64,000 nucleotides of DNA, taken from Beta vulgaris subsp. vulgaris. Its lineage: Eukaryota; Streptophyta; Magnoliopsida; Caryophyllales; Amaranthaceae. The notes beneath the pieces are model-generated. The model was given only the letters and a program-made list of their open reading frames with translations. It was not told the DNA's origin and made no database searches. Positions 1-13,900 of the stretch are shown in pieces. Made by a program: the position numbers and the translations under genes. The stretch is taken from contig NC_079203.1 of the NCBI RefSeq assembly GCF_026745355.1, positions 1,121,249 to 1,185,248 on the forward strand, given 5' to 3'. Numbering within the stretch: the first letter of the stretch is position 1; each line of letters starts with the position of its first letter.

Positions 1-180
1 ATGAGGTATGGTGTGCAATAATGTCTTTCTCATGCAGTAAGTATATGTAATTTGGCAATGCACATGGACCTCCCAAGCCTAAACTCTTACAGACAGCAGT
101 TGATGGTCTAAAGACGCTTCTTTCAGCTTGATCCATAAAAGTTCGTGACGTGCTTCACTCACCAAATTAGCAGGAAGACG
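1..180 (-). other. SIRB 3' flank / 3' UTR
   Basis: This stretch lies directly downstream of the SIRB stop codon (181-183) on the minus strand and probably contains its 3' untranslated region. I see no other gene in it. Confidence 0.4.
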
Positions 181-3100
181 CTACATTTCAGAGTTCTGCA
201 CTTTAAACTTACACCTGCCGGTTCCGGCACAGACTGCACATTCCTCTACTTGTCCAGCCACATGGCTTAAGCAATAGTCAATTCTGTCCTTCACAACATC
301 CTGCAACATCAAATATCGCAGCATAAAATCAGATACAATTTGCCTTACATGTTTTCCACTCTGAAAAATGATTTTAGCATGATCATCATCACAAGATGAT
401 AGGAGTCATATTAAAACTCCGAAAAGTGGGAAGAATTCAGGTTCCATCAAATTATATATTTGCTGCAGTTCTTATCCAGGAAGTGTCGAATGATATAAGT
501 TCACCTAATCCCTCTAAAAAGAACGGCGGGGAACCCCTCAAGAGCTCACTATTGCAATAGGGGTGAGGTTGAATGGGTGTAATGTGCAAATGAAGCAAAA
601 TACAATAGACAAGTATAGCCACCCCACCATACATCTTTTTCTAAACTAAAAAGTTTCCAAAAGCAAACACAACCATAAAAATACAGGTTTGCAATGAAAG
701 AAACAACTAAAACAGAGATTATGTCTTACAAAAAGAACACAAATATTACATAAAGGGACGAAGTTCATACCACAAGCAACTCATGCAGACCCAGCGGTGC
801 AGTGACAAGATAGTTGATACCAGGGTGCTCTAATGCAGCAGCACCTGCAAGCACAGGGATATCCTGTAAACCAGCAATAGAAATCCATTTTAATTTTTGA
901 TGCTTGAAAGCTTCCATCAGAACCCAAGAGTGAAGAGCTATCCTTGCCTGGATTTACTATTCATTTGAAGAAATAGGATAAGTAATTCAAATGAAATGTC
1001 CTAGAGCAAATTGTAATGCCCTAGATCAATTTGGAATTTCAAAAGATAACAAGTATATCATTTTTGGTTGGACAAGTTTACACTTCGGTATCCTTTTGCG
1101 GGTAGGGGGGACTCCATAACCAAAATATACTGCCCTAGACACACTGGCATAGTTTTTTCTTACCTGATGCCAATGGCGTCCTGGAAAGAGGAAGAATGGG
1201 CTTATGATAACACGATTTGCCCCTTGCTGGACACATAAATCAAAAGCATCTTTTATAGATGGCTCTGCCAATTCCTGAACAATGAGAAAAGACGAAACAT
1301 GGTTAGGAGTCAAGATGACAAGCTCAGTGTAAAACAGCAAAGTACCAGAATTAGAATATAGAAATGCATGTATAATTAACAAGCAAACTTAACTCTAAAG
1401 TTGGGTGTAGATATAAATGAATAGCGAATTTCATTGACAGTTCTAAGTGATGACTAAGTATCAGTCCGCTATATTCCTCAACACAAGAGAAAGCCAATGA
1501 GATGTTAGCTGCCAAGTCCACTCAGCAATTTCATCTCCATTTGCAAAAATAAATAGCATTACAATGTAATAATTAACAAGGTAATTACCATATGAGCAGG
1601 CTCAACAATGGGGTATCCAGTTCTGCTTTTAAACATTAGCACAAATTCATCTGCAGTATATGAGTAAGCACACTTATATAATGAACTAGAGAATAAAAAT
1701 AGTTGCAACAATACCCCCCCCCCCTCCCTTTCAATGGATACATGTACAAAGAAAAAAAAACATAGAAGCAGTACTCAGTAAGATATTAGACTCTTTCCGG
1801 CGAGATCCGTGATCCACGATAATCACACCATCCTTCTGACCCACACCAAAGGCACCCTCATGCACGCTTTTCTGATCCATAGGAAAGCACAAGCTTGGTG
1901 ACAGGCGCTTAAGTTGAATACTTTTTGGTGGGTTAAAATATCGAGGTGCAACTTCTGTACGACTTCCTTTTGCTGTTGGTAAAAAAGACACCGGGCTGAC
2001 CACCACAGAAGAAATAAAACAAGGTGATAAGAAAGTGAAAATCATTTGGATAGGAAATGAAGAGTGGCTATGTTAAAGAGTCTCAAAACTTAATACCTTT
2101 GAAGGTGAACCCACTGGTTACAGGATAATAACTTTAATGACATTTAAGCTGCTGTTAATCCTGCTTATCATTTATTCATCAGCTGGGAAGAGAAAAAGAA
2201 TGTATAACATCAAACTTAGATAACTCCCTAGAAGAGAGGCCAACCACTATTTAGCCAGTCAATAAAACAAAATTCTGGTACAAGCTCAACAGGATCAAAT
2301 TAATTAGTTCAATACCAACCCTAAGTTCAATGGGAATGAGGCAACCAGCCCCGGTCCATACAATATTGAGGCCCTGTGCTGCTGTCGAAAAATAGGCCCT
2401 ATAAAATCTATCTTACGGGTTCTAAATTGTTTCAAAAAAATTCCAAGGCACAAGCACATGGCATTGAAGCTACCATAAAAGACTTTGAGCGAGTGACGGA
2501 TTATCATCAATCATCATAATTTTTTAGCCAACTTTCTTGACAGGTATAGCATATGAATTGTGTGTATAGCACATTAAAGCTAAATCATCTAAAGTTTTGA
2601 AGTTATATTCGGCAAAGAGAACTACTGAACTACTACACAAGTAGACATTAACAAAAAAGTGCAATGGTGAAAGGCATAATTTTAGTTCATTCATCATTGA
2701 ACTGGCAGTACTACTTAATAAAAGAATAGCAAGACCTCTTCAATAATTGATGAAATCAAATAGAATTAGTTAGCAGTTTCAACTTGCAAGATACAATATG
2801 TATTAGACAAACATGAAGACCAACTTAAGAGCTATAAAGAATTCTAGTAAGCTTATCATATTAATTCCCTCTTGTCTTCCTCCTTCATATCCTATGTATG
2901 CCAACAATCATTAGCAGCAGTGGCGTGTGTCGCAATCCCATGAGCTGTTACAGAAAATCTTCTTCATATCCTGCCTTGATCAAATTTCCTTTTCGCTCAA
3001 AAGGTCGGCAATCCAGATTTTTGATCCTAGTGGTTGTCTGCCACAAAATTGTTACATCTAGATATTTTAATTGCTCTGGATTAGATCATGATATTTATGG

Positions 3101-4364
3101 CTCTAACCATGAAATTATTCGTTGTCTTAGTGGTTCAAATTATACCGTCATAAGTACTTGCATCTATAGCCACTAATTTCAGTAGCAGGTTTCTCAATAA
3201 TTCCAGTTGCAGGTTTCTCAACGAGATAGAATCACTAAACCCAGATGAAGAAGAACCCACATTCTTCAAACACACAAAACCCATATAGAAATCACTAAGA
3301 ATCTTCAACAATATTATCCAAATTAAGAAAAAAAAACCCATATTCACATAGAGAAAACCCACATAAGAACTCACTAAAAATTTCAGATCCAACTTCATTC
3401 CTTTTATAGAAAAATAACATTTAACAGTGAGATTGAACATAAAAAAGAGAACTTAACAGAATACCTTGAACATAGCTTGTGAGAGAGAAAAAGAGGTAAG
3501 GAGGGAGATAGAAAGTTCACAGGTATTAGGGGGAAAAAAGTAAGGAGATAGAGAATAGACTGTACAATAATTCAGTAAAGAGAGAGAGAAGAGTATCACT
3601 GCGATTTCAGTGAGGAGAGAGAAAAGTTTTTTTTTTTTTCAAAATTTGAGGCCCCATATAATGTGAGGTCCTGTGCTGAGTCCCATTTTGGACCGGCACA
3701 GGGCCGGGCCTGGTGTCACGTCCAATTTACTCAAAGACACCAGCAGCATCAATCAGAACATTCAAATATAGATAACCAAGTGGCAGTGATTAGAGCACAA
3801 AAATCACCACAAGTCAGAATGAGAAGAAGAATATGATAAAGCAAAATATAGCATATCATTAACTCCAATATTTTTTTTACTCAGCAGGTAAGAGATCAAA
3901 GATCAATTCAATCCACAGTCCACTATGCAGTTCATCAATCGCAAAAAACACCAAAAGGATACGCAAGTCAATGTAAACAAGAGATTGGACAGGACACAAC
4001 GATAGTTCCACTCCACAGTCAAACCCCACCCACCCGGCCACCCCCCACCAACCCCCCTTCCCCCAAAAAAAAGAAAAGAAAAGAAAAGAAGGGACCCAAA
4101 ATCATGATCCTAATAGAAAAGCCAGTGCTTTCCCTCCTAATAGCTCTAGAGTCTAGCTCAATTTGGCACACATCCGAACCTATTTCCGTCAATCATATCC
4201 AACACAAAACCTACCCTCCATAGTCCATACAAAACATCAATAATATCAAAAAAATTCAGATCTTACCCAAAAACGGGGACGTAAAGGAACGCTGATTGGT
4301 AGGTTTCCCTATTTTTACAACAATTGCAGCATTTTGAGCAACAGAACTCAAGAAGGTTGTCCAT
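181..4364 (-). CDS. SIRB: sirohydrochlorin ferrochelatase, chloroplastic
   Basis: SirB inserts iron into sirohydrochlorin, the last step of siroheme synthesis for plastid nitrite and sulfite reductases. Six exons were built from GT-AG sites with matching phase: 4267-4364, 1775-1995, 1589-1650, 1164-1274, 771-863 and 181-300, giving 705 nt and 234 residues, the usual plant size. Visible signatures are the CbiX-type DHGSR motif (residues 94-98, His95 a likely metal ligand), the ELAEPSIKDAF block, and SPFFLFPGRHWHQ (His161, His163) at the end of exon 4. The C-terminal cysteines 216, 219 and 225 (CAVCAGTGRC) sit where plant SirB is known to hold an Fe-S cluster. Residues 1 to about 80 are unconserved, as expected for a transit peptide. 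The first exon is the least certain: it was chosen because its ATG frame is the one whose donor phase fits exon 2, but its cysteine-rich start is unusual for a transit peptide. Intron 1 (1996-4266) is about 2.3 kb and holds a repeat. Confidence 0.9.
2345..3714. repeat. possible non-autonomous DNA element in SIRB intron 1
   Basis: Both ends carry a GC-rich block unlike the AT-rich surroundings: CCAGCCCCGGTCC at the left and, inverted, CCAGGCCCGGCCC at the right. Inside each end follow related blocks (GGTCCA, CTGTGCTG, GGCCC). A 15-bp direct match TGAGG(C/T)CCTGTGCTG is also present near 2367 and 3664. The arrangement resembles long degenerate terminal inverted repeats of a DNA transposon, but no clean target duplication is visible and the class is not assigned. 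There is no coding sequence inside. Confidence 0.35.
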
Positions 4365-4658
4365 TCAACGCCCACCTTCGCTGAGAAACTTAGGTTTAAA
4401 AAACTAATACAATCCCTAAATCAAAAGCTTAATCTATAACAATCAAGGGCGCAATTACAATTTGCAAGTAAATTTCTTCTCTTTGGTGATCCATTTACCA
4501 AAGTAAATTCATCATTTAAATTAACACACAACATTCTTTAGGTCTCCTCTAATTTACTGTACCTATTCCCACACTTGAAAACAGGGGCGGATCCAAGATT
4601 CGAAATGAGGGGTAGCGTAAATTTTACGATACTATCGAGTCAAAAAAAATCATAACTA

Positions 4659-4915
4659 CTCCTTCCGTCCCAAATTAGTTGCTACATTTGCTTTTTCACA
4701 GTTTACAAGATGCAACTTCAAACACCAATATCTTGAGTTACATATATGAAAAAATTATAAAAATTATATATTTGAAAAATACAAATTGGGACGAATCAAA
4801 CAAGATCCAATATGACTATGTTTTTTCTTATGTATATGGAGTAAAAGATAGTCAAAGTTATGACGTGAATAGTGCCTACGGTTAAAATGTAGCAACTAAT
4901 TTAGGACGGAGGGAG
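4659..4915. mobile_element. Stowaway-type MITE
   Basis: A 257-bp element with long terminal inverted repeats beginning CTCCTTCCGTCCCAAATT and ending in the matching GGACGGAGGGAG. It is flanked by TA on both sides (4657-4658 and 4916-4917), the target duplication of Tc1/mariner-related Stowaway MITEs. It has no coding capacity and lies about 300 bp upstream of the SIRB first exon. Confidence 0.85.
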
Positions 4916-5400
4916 TACTAAATTCAAGATGTTACAAAATTCAAATACAAACATGAAGTAAGTAATAAAAGAAAATTACAATTGTTCATGTCGAGTTCTC
5001 AAATTTTGGAACCAATTTATAATCGCATCAACTTTGACATCACAAAACAAATCTTTCTCAAAACCATATGCAGTTAGTGGAATCTAATCAATTTATTATC
5101 ATTTAACTTGATTTTCACTAGCTAGGTGTTCCTTTTGAAAAATCTAAAGAAATCACTCTCTTGTTTTGTCTTCATGATTCTGAAATATAATAAAAACTAA
5201 CAATTCACTAAAAACTCATTCACCAACAACAATTCACTACTAAACTCAATAACATATCCTTTCCAAATTTAAAATAAAGCATTAATTCACTAATAATTTT
5301 TCCTTTCACTAACAATTCCCACAATTTCCTACTGTTGTACTAGTCTTGGTTTTGTAAGTTGTAAGATGGCAATAGCACTGATAATCCATTATTAACTCAA

Positions 5401-5518
5401 TTCCACAATTCATTAACATTCTACCAACTAAAATTTCACCAACAATTTCCACAATTGATTCCACAATTCATTAACATTCTACCAACTAAAAAATTTCACC
5501 AACAATTTCCACAATTTC
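5401..5518. repeat. 58-bp tandem duplication
   Basis: Two nearly identical copies (5401-5458 and 5459-5518; the second has two extra A residues) of an AT-rich unit beginning TTCCACAATTCATTAAC. It sits in low-complexity sequence with many CAATTTC-type motifs. Confidence 0.8.
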
Positions 5519-6897
5519 ACTAATCATGGCAGTAACGATTCCACAATTTCACTAATCATGGAACCACTGTGGATTGAAGAAAGGTTTAGCAACAATTCAA
5601 TCACTAACGATTTCCATAATTACAATAAACTACAATTTACTATTAATTCATTCACCAACAATTTCACACATCTAACAATCTAAATTCCTACTAACCATTA
5701 CTGAAAAAGTTACCTCAAATCCAGTCAGTCAGACAGAAACAGCGAAGAAGGCCGAAGAATGGCTTCGTGAGTTCCGAGTTCGTGTTATATCAAAAAAGTT
5801 ATCAAATTTTTGAAGATTAACACCATTAAAAGCTAAACCTTTCAGTATCAAATAGTGGGTAATTCGTATTATATTCCCACAGTAAACATGTCTTCAACTT
5901 TGCACTATAACAATAAAAATTTCACAATTGGGTTTCTTCAAATCTTCACTAATGAAAAAAATTTGACATGAACTTGAAATTAAGGAGATGGGATGATTTT
6001 TGCAATTAAGACGACCCACAAAAAAAAAAAAAAGACAAATAGATAGAAATGTACTCACAGAAGATAAATTTTTGAGAAATATGATGCTATGCAAGATTGT
6101 AGAGAAGCAAGGATATCTTTCTTCACAAATTCTTGAAGGATAGCACTACTTTGGTTAGTGTGTTTGTCTTACCTGAACCGGTGGCTCAGTTTTTCTAAGT
6201 AATGGAAAAGAGGATCGAAACATATCACTGAAAGACTCTAGTGAGACAAAACTGTTCGAATCCTCCACGTTCTAACTAGACCTAGTTATTGGACGGGATA
6301 ATTCAATGATTAAAGGATTAGAGTTAATTTTATTGGATTTTTACTAGACAGTGTTTTAATAGTCAGGGTTATTATAGGGATAATAAAATAACTCGATAAT
6401 TTTGAAAAATAAAATAGATATAAATAATTACCTGTCGAGTTCGTATTCAATTGTACTCACTTCACGGTTTTGTCTCTTTCTGTTAACTATTTTTCTTGCT
6501 CTTTTCTTGACCCGCTCATTATGGGTCTGCTATCGACCCACAACACGCATTGACCCGGATACTATAACCCTTTTACGACCCGATTCGTTTTTGACCCGCA
6601 CTAACCCGAACCGCTCAATAACCAGGTCTGGCTCCAGCTAGCTTTGTGTTTAACTTATTATTGTCTTTTATGTTTTCATTTTAGTGAATCTGTTATTAAT
6701 TTTTAGGTTTTTGTATGGGGAAGTGTGAGTTTTAGGGTGTGTTTTCTTCAACGATAAGTTTTAAGTCCAATAAGTTTAGATCAGGTATGATCAGGTCTAA
6801 CACAACACTGAAAATAAGTTCCAATAAGGGTTAATGAGATCTAATAAGTTCAGTTCAGAATTTTTTCAGGTGAAGAAGTTATACTTTTAATATACAT

Positions 6898-7005
6898 CTC
6901 AACTAGATATTTAAAAGGCGTTTCTTTCATGAAATTCTATCATATGAATATCTCAACTAGATATATAAAAGACGTCCCTATTCATGAAATTTTGTCACAT
7001 GAATC
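6898..7005. repeat. 54-bp imperfect tandem duplication
   Basis: Two adjacent diverged copies of a unit that starts CTCAACTAGATAT and ends near CACATGAAT/CATATGAAT. No function is apparent. Confidence 0.7.
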
Positions 7006-7978
7006 CTCCACCCTGGCAATGAAATGATGAGATATGGTGTCACTATCTATTTTTGCAATCACTTTGACATTTTTATTCACCTTTCAAAATACTTATGGGA
7101 TGATAATGATGCCTACAATCTCAAGCAATGGCCACTTTTGAGCATCTCAAATGACTAACAGACTAAGCAATGTGAAGGCTAACACGAACCAGAATCAATA
7201 ACATACAGATTGATACATGGTGTACGCCTAAACGGTACAGTACAAAATTATTGGACTTCATTTACGTATCCATTCCACATTGCAAAAAGTATGTATTCCA
7301 AGTAACACTGGTTAGTATAGTAGGCCAAATACCCCGTTGCTGGTGGCTATGAACCATGCCGTGCTGCTTCTAGGGTCGGAACTGAGACACACGTTCGCTT
7401 TCATTTTGCTGATTTCTCTTTAAGCAAGAAACTTAGACGAAACAAGATGCTAGTCTATTGTGCAGCAATGAATCAAACAAGTGTATCATCATGTATATAT
7501 AGTATGTAGAACTTGAGCATCGTCTCTAATGTTCCCGCCTTTCCAGGTACACCTTACTCCAGGTGTACCCAAGGTTATTTTGACTGCACATTTAGGGTAT
7601 TTTTTGCTCATTTGGAGCCATCCATATGAGCAAGTTTCTAGGTGAAGCTCTGAATATCTACGAATCTGTACAGACCGCATGGCATGTGGCACACAACACA
7701 AGCAAGAAATAGCAGTCTAGGCTACTTTCAAACTTCACAGAAATGATACCCAGTGTTGAAAAGAAAATTGAAGATGTTGCAAAAGTTTGAGCTTCTTTCG
7801 TATCTGTTGTGTGGTCAGAATAATTCTATTATATTTTAAATCAAATAATGATACTGTGGTTCTTACTCAGATTTCGTTTGAATCAGAATAAGAAATGTAA
7901 TACAACAAAACAAATATCAGAAACATGTAACCTCTTAATTTCTAAAACAACTATGTACTTATACAACAGAAGCAACAT

Positions 7979-10900
7979 CTACTTCTTGTAGATTGGTGGA
8001 TTTGCTAACCACTTTGCACGAAATCCAGTCCCTTGACAATCGCTACATTGAGTTGAACCCTACGGAAAATCAAGGCACAAAAGAACACTCATTTAATCTT
8101 ATGCTAGAGGGTGCAATAAGTTTATGTATATCATAGAAGTAATTGAGAATACTGAGTATATAAAAAGGCAAGTTACAATTTGCATACCTCTCCAGCACAT
8201 ATGACACAAGTAGTGTTTCTGGATGGAACTTCACATAGCATGTTATCACCGATAATGAAGAAACCTGTACCTGCACACCATTTGCATTCGACATGCCCAT
8301 TCGAGCTGCAAGAAGAGCAAGCAATAGGGGTAGGTTGCTGCACGCATTGACATTCAAGAAGTTAGAACAACGATGAAGTAAATAGTAATATTGGTGTTAG
8401 AAATATGTTTTAGGTAAGACTACTCAAGTTCAATTCTAACTCGCATGAGTGCAGATGGGTGTAGCAGAGATGCCTATATTGACATATATGTGCAGGAACG
8501 CACATTGAAGATGTTAGAAAGATGAGTTCGGGTAAGACTACTCAAGTTCAATTCCAACTCAACTGGGTGAAGATGGGTGTAGTGGTGATGCCTATGTTGA
8601 CATAAATTTCTAGGAAGACCCTAAGAGATAGAAGTCTAAATGAGCATATATTCACAGGAAGATTGAGGTTGCATTTACTGACGAAAAGATATGGGAAAAC
8701 CGACTACCTTATGGGGATTTGAAAATAAGCCAAAGATGACTTGGATGGAAGAAATTGAAAAGGATATGAACAAAACAGGATTACAGGAGCATTTCACTCA
8801 ATAGAACAATAGAAGTGAACGGATACCTCCAGATGATCATAGAATACGTACTCTTGGTTCATGCCGCCAACCCCATCTTTTGGAATCAAGGCTTTAACAT
8901 TCTTATTCTATAAGTTTCAAATGCGTGTTTTTCAGTTGGAAAAAAAGGAAGCCTAATCAAGCTATAAGATGCAAATACCCTCCTACGGAACCATATTCCT
9001 AAGAATCCTGGTTAGAACAGCTAGCATACAAGTCTGGGATAGTCTATAGAGGTATTCTCAAGCTGACTATAGTCACATTTACATTTGGCATCATCTAAAC
9101 TCATCCATGTTCCATGACCATATACTACCCAAATTTAACATCCATTAATCACACAAACTTCAGACTAAGATGAACATTTCTGTTGTAGATGGTGACGAGG
9201 CTGCGCCACCATTAAAGGTTGCCAAGGATACTAAGCTAATTCATTTAGTTGGTGATTGTATCTTCCTTCTTAAACTTGATGAGTTAAATGCTTCTTTCAT
9301 GGAAGTCTTTAATTTGATTCATTAAGTCCTCATTTTCATTGTTGTTCTTTTGTTTAAATAAGTTAGCAATAGTATAGTTGAGTCCTTAAATCCATAGGAA
9401 TGTCGTGTGTTTTCTTTGAGTACTTTCATTATTTTATGTAGTTGTTTCGAGTTGTATTCGAATTTTGTATTCGATTTAAATCCATAGAGTCCTTGTACGA
9501 ATTATTAGCTTAAGTTGTAATGAAGCAAGAATGAAGAAGCTAAGGAAGCACGTCCAAGTTACACGTGATGATGGCTGAATTATAGGAGTTGGTTACACTC
9601 CTTGATCACACGTTCAAAGTACAACAAACTGCCCTATCTTCAAGGCGTGCAAGAGTGGATGAGGAAGTGCGTGAATGGCAGCAATAAAATAGGAGAAGGT
9701 TGTTTCCTTGCACGTTGATAACTAGCCGTTGTGGCTTGGTGGTTATTTGATTAGTTGGACCACTCTTCTTTTGTCAAAGCCATGATTCGTACATGTAATA
9801 GTGGATAGTTATTTGTTATTTTCTTTTGTTTAGAAAATCAGAAAATTAAGTTGTAACAAGTCCTATTTATATTTGGACAAAGTGAATGGAAAGGACATGA
9901 CTTTTATGACTTAAAACGTGAGTTTTTATTTTGCTTAATACTTTGCATTCTTGGATTGGAATCAAGTGTTTAGTGCCTATGCTTAACTAACCTTAGCAAG
10001 TTAGTTTGTGTTCTTAGGACCTTTTAGATTGCTTGGTGGTGTGACTTATCCAAGTAGTTTAAAAGTTGCTATTCAATCAAACTTGTGGATTCAAGTCATT
10101 GATTGTCTAATTCTATCATATTCCGTCCTGGCTCAGTGCCATGCTCAGTGCCACACTCAGTGCCACTGCTAGTCGAAACCTTTAAACTTGTATACTTCGA
10201 GTGTTACTCCAATTATACAACATCTTGGTATCAGAGCTAAGCTTAAATCCTACCCATTTCAATCATCATTAAGCCCCAAACACATTCCCCAACAATCCCA
10301 AACACAAACAATCCATTTCGAAATTATTCTAACTATGGAAGATGATGCAAACCCACCACCAAACTGGCGTGAAACTTTGAGATTAATTGAAGAAGAAAGG
10401 AGGGAGAGTGATGCTAGAATGGCATTGCTACAAGACCAAGTAAGACAACTCTCAATTCGACTTCAACACCAACGTGAAGGAGGTGAAGATTCGGATGATG
10501 CAAGTGAAGTAACTTTGCGCCCTAGAAGGTTCAATCCTCGACCTTCTAATGATATTAAGGTTGACATACCTGACTATGATGGCAAGCTTGATCCTGATGA
10601 GTTTGTTGAATGGATTAGAACTATTGAGAGAGTGTTGATTACAAGCAAGTTCCGGAGGATAAAAGAGTGAAACTTGTAGCCTTGAAATTAAGGAAATATG
10701 CATCCACTTGGTGGGCGAGCATATGTGCCAAAAGAGAAAGAATGGGAAAGGAGAAAGTAAGGAGTTGGGAGAAGATGAAGAAACTTCTCAAACAAAAATT
10801 CTTGCCAACTTACTATGTGCAAGAAAATTTCTCAAAATTCCATCATCTGAATCAAGGAAGTAAAACAGTTGAAGAATATGCAAGGGAGTTCGAGGCTTAC

Positions 10901-13900
10901 ATCATGAAATGTGATGTCTTGGAGGATGAACCTCAAACACTAGTGCGATTCTTAGGAGGTTTAGACCCTTCTATTGCAAATGTGGTTGAGTTGCATTCTT
11001 ACTCAACCTTAGAAGAGCTAGTTCTGTTGGCTCACAAAGTGGAACGTCAAAACAAAAACAAATCCAAAGGTAAATGGGACTCTTCTCGTACCTTTACTAA
11101 ACCTACCCCCTATTCTAAACCAAACACCACCCTTTCTAAACCAAACACTCCCATCTTCTAAGCCACCCCAAAAGAATGAAGTCAAACCTACTGTGCCAAA
11201 TACACCCCGACGGTGCTATAGATGTCAAGGATTAGGGCACATTGCCTCTGAATGTCCTAACAAAAAGGTCATAACTCTTGCGGAGTATGAAGCCATAGAA
11301 GAAGGATACGAAGAGGAGGAAGAGGAGGAGAATATGGAGGAGGAAGAAGAGGGACGTTACATTGGACCTGATGATGGTGAATGTTTAGTGGTTCGAAGAG
11401 CTCTTAGTGGTATACCTACTAATGAGGAACAATTGCAAAGAGAGGCTATCTTTCACACGAGGTGCACCATAGGAGGCAAAGTTTGTTCCTTAATCATAGA
11501 TGGAGGCAGTTGCACCAACGTAGCCTCACAAACCTTGGTTACTAAGTTAAACCTACAAACTAATCCTCACCCTAACCCATATGTCATACAATGGTTGAAT
11601 CAAGGAAAAGGAATACATGTTTCTTCACGTGTATTATTAGCTTTCACCATTGGAAAGGAGTATAAGGAAGAATTGTGGTGTGATGTTATCCCCATGGATG
11701 CGTGCCATGTTCTATTGGGAAGACCTTGGATGTTTGATAGAAAGGTAATACATGATGGTTACAAGAATACTTATGCTTTTGTGAAGAATCAAAAGAAGAT
11801 TGTCCTAACCCCTTTATATCCACGGCACAAAGAACATACCAACAATCCAACCAAAAATCCAGTATCCCTACCACCTCATCAAATCATCTTACCATGAATA
11901 TGAGTCATTCCAAGAGCTCATTTTGAGTGGTTTAGATCAAACCCTCATCCAAAATCCGAACCACAACACCCTTTGCTGACCCCTTTGCTCAATCAATTCA
12001 AACATGTTTTTCCACAAGAAATACCCCCTGGCCTACCCCCTAAACGAGACATCCAACACAAGATTGACCTTATTCCCGGAGTTAGCCTACCTAATAAACC
12101 TGCTTATAGGACAAATCCTAAAGAAACCGAAGAAATAAGGAGGCAAGTGGAGGAATTAAAGGTGAAAGGCTTGATTAGGGAGTCACTTAGTCCTTGTGCT
12201 GTCCCTACATTACTAGTACCTAAGAAGAATGGTGAATGGCGTATGTGTGTTGATAGTAGGGCCATCAACAAAATCACTATAAAGTATCGATTTCCTATTC
12301 CAAGATTGAATGATCTTCTAGATGATTTACATGGTTCGAAAGTCTTTTCAAAGATAGACCTAAGGAGTGGTTATCATCAGATTCGAATCCATGAAGGGGA
12401 TGAGTGGAAGACGGCCTTTAAAACAAAAGAAGGATTGTATGAATGGTGTCATGCCATTTGGATTGTCAAATGCACCAAGCACATTCATGAGGTTAATGAA
12501 CCAAACTTTAAAACCTTTTCTTGGTCGATTTGTAGTGGTGTATTTCGATGACATTTTGGTGTATAGCAAGAATGAATTGGAGCATGTTGATCATCTACAC
12601 CAAGTGTGCGAAGTTTTGGAGAAGGAACAACTCTATGGAAACCTTGAGAAGTGTCATTTCTTCTCAAATCAGGTTGCCTTTCTTGGCTTCCTTGTTTCAC
12701 ATGATGGCATTGAAGTAGATGAAAAGAAGGTGCAAGCCATTAGAGAATGGCCATTCCGAGTTCCATCCAACAAGTAAGAAGTTTCCATGGCTTAGCTTCC
12801 TTTTACAGGAGGTTTGTTCGAGATTTAGTACTCTCATGGCCCCTATCACTGAGATTACTAAACTTAAGCAATTTGAGTGGAGTCATCAAGCACAAAAGGC
12901 ATTTGAAGAGGTTAAGCTTCGACTCACCACAGCCCCTATCTTGGCCTTGCCTAGCTTCGAAGACATTTTTGAAGTAGAATGTGATGCTTCTGGAGTTGGT
13001 ATTGGTGCGGTCCTTTCTCAAAGTGGACGCCCCATAGCCTACTTTAGTGAGAAATTAAATGAAGCAAAGAGGAAGTATTCTACCTATGACAAAGAGTTCT
13101 ATGCTCTTGTGAGGTCTCTTGACCATTGGCGACATTATTTGATTGCAAAAGAGTTCATCTTACATTCTGATCATGAGGCTCTCAAATACCTACAAAGCCA
13201 ACAAAAACTTCAGCCACGCCATGCCAAGTGGGTAGAATTCTTGCAAGCCTATCATTTTGTCATCAAGCATAAATCCGGAAAGATGAACAAGGGTGCTGAT
13301 GCTTTGTCCCGAAGGTATTTACTACTTACTTCCCTTAGAAATCGAGTCATTGGATTGGAAGTATTAAAGGAAGGCTATAGTGATGATCCAGATTTTGGTG
13401 AAATATTTGCAAAGTGTCAAGATCATGCTCATGGAGACTATCATATCTATGAAGGTTTTCTATTCAAAAAAAGAGACTATGCGTGCCTAAACATAGTGTA
13501 AGAGAATCTCTAATCCGAGAATTTCATGAAGGTGGCCTAGCTGGACACTTTGGTATTGAGAAGACCTATACCTTGGTGAGTGATTACTTCTTTTGGCCTA
13601 GAATGGTGAAGGATGTCGAGTACATTGTTAAAAGGTGTGTAGCTTGTCAACACGCCAAAGGTCACTCTCTTTCAAGGTCAACATCTACCCCTTCCTACCC
13701 CAAGCCCCATGGGAAGACATTAGCCTTGATTTTATCACGGGACTTCCTAGAACAAAACACAACAAAGATGCTGTGATGGTAGTAGTTGATAGATTTTCAA
13801 AGATGGCTCATTTTATCCCTAGCCATACTACTCATGATGCGGTTCAAACAGCTCTTTTGTACTTCAAAGAATGGTTCGTTTGCATGGAGTGCCAAGGAGC

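Larger units (their letters stand above)
4365..7978. other. intergenic region SIRB / DnaJ-like gene
   Basis: No gene is recognised. It holds the upstream side of SIRB, a Stowaway MITE (4659-4915), low-complexity CA- and AC-rich sequence with a 58-bp tandem duplication (5401-5518), and a 54-bp duplication (6898-7005). A short hairpin at about 7541-7564 has arms GGTACACCT and AGGTGTACC. Open frames here (for example 6402-6641 and 7489-7701) have no family resemblance. The last few hundred bases before 7979 are probably the 3' UTR of the minus-strand DnaJ-like gene. Confidence 0.5.

Noticed and set aside
7489..7701. 70-codon minus-strand frame downstream of the DnaJ-like gene
   Set aside because: It covers a short hairpin (GGTACACCT...AGGTGTACC) and UTR-like sequence; no recognisable protein and no splice support.
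10188..10334. Extension of the first gag frame upstream into the LTR
   Set aside because: The frame begins in the LTR and runs through the primer-binding site; the ATG at 10335 is the natural gag start.
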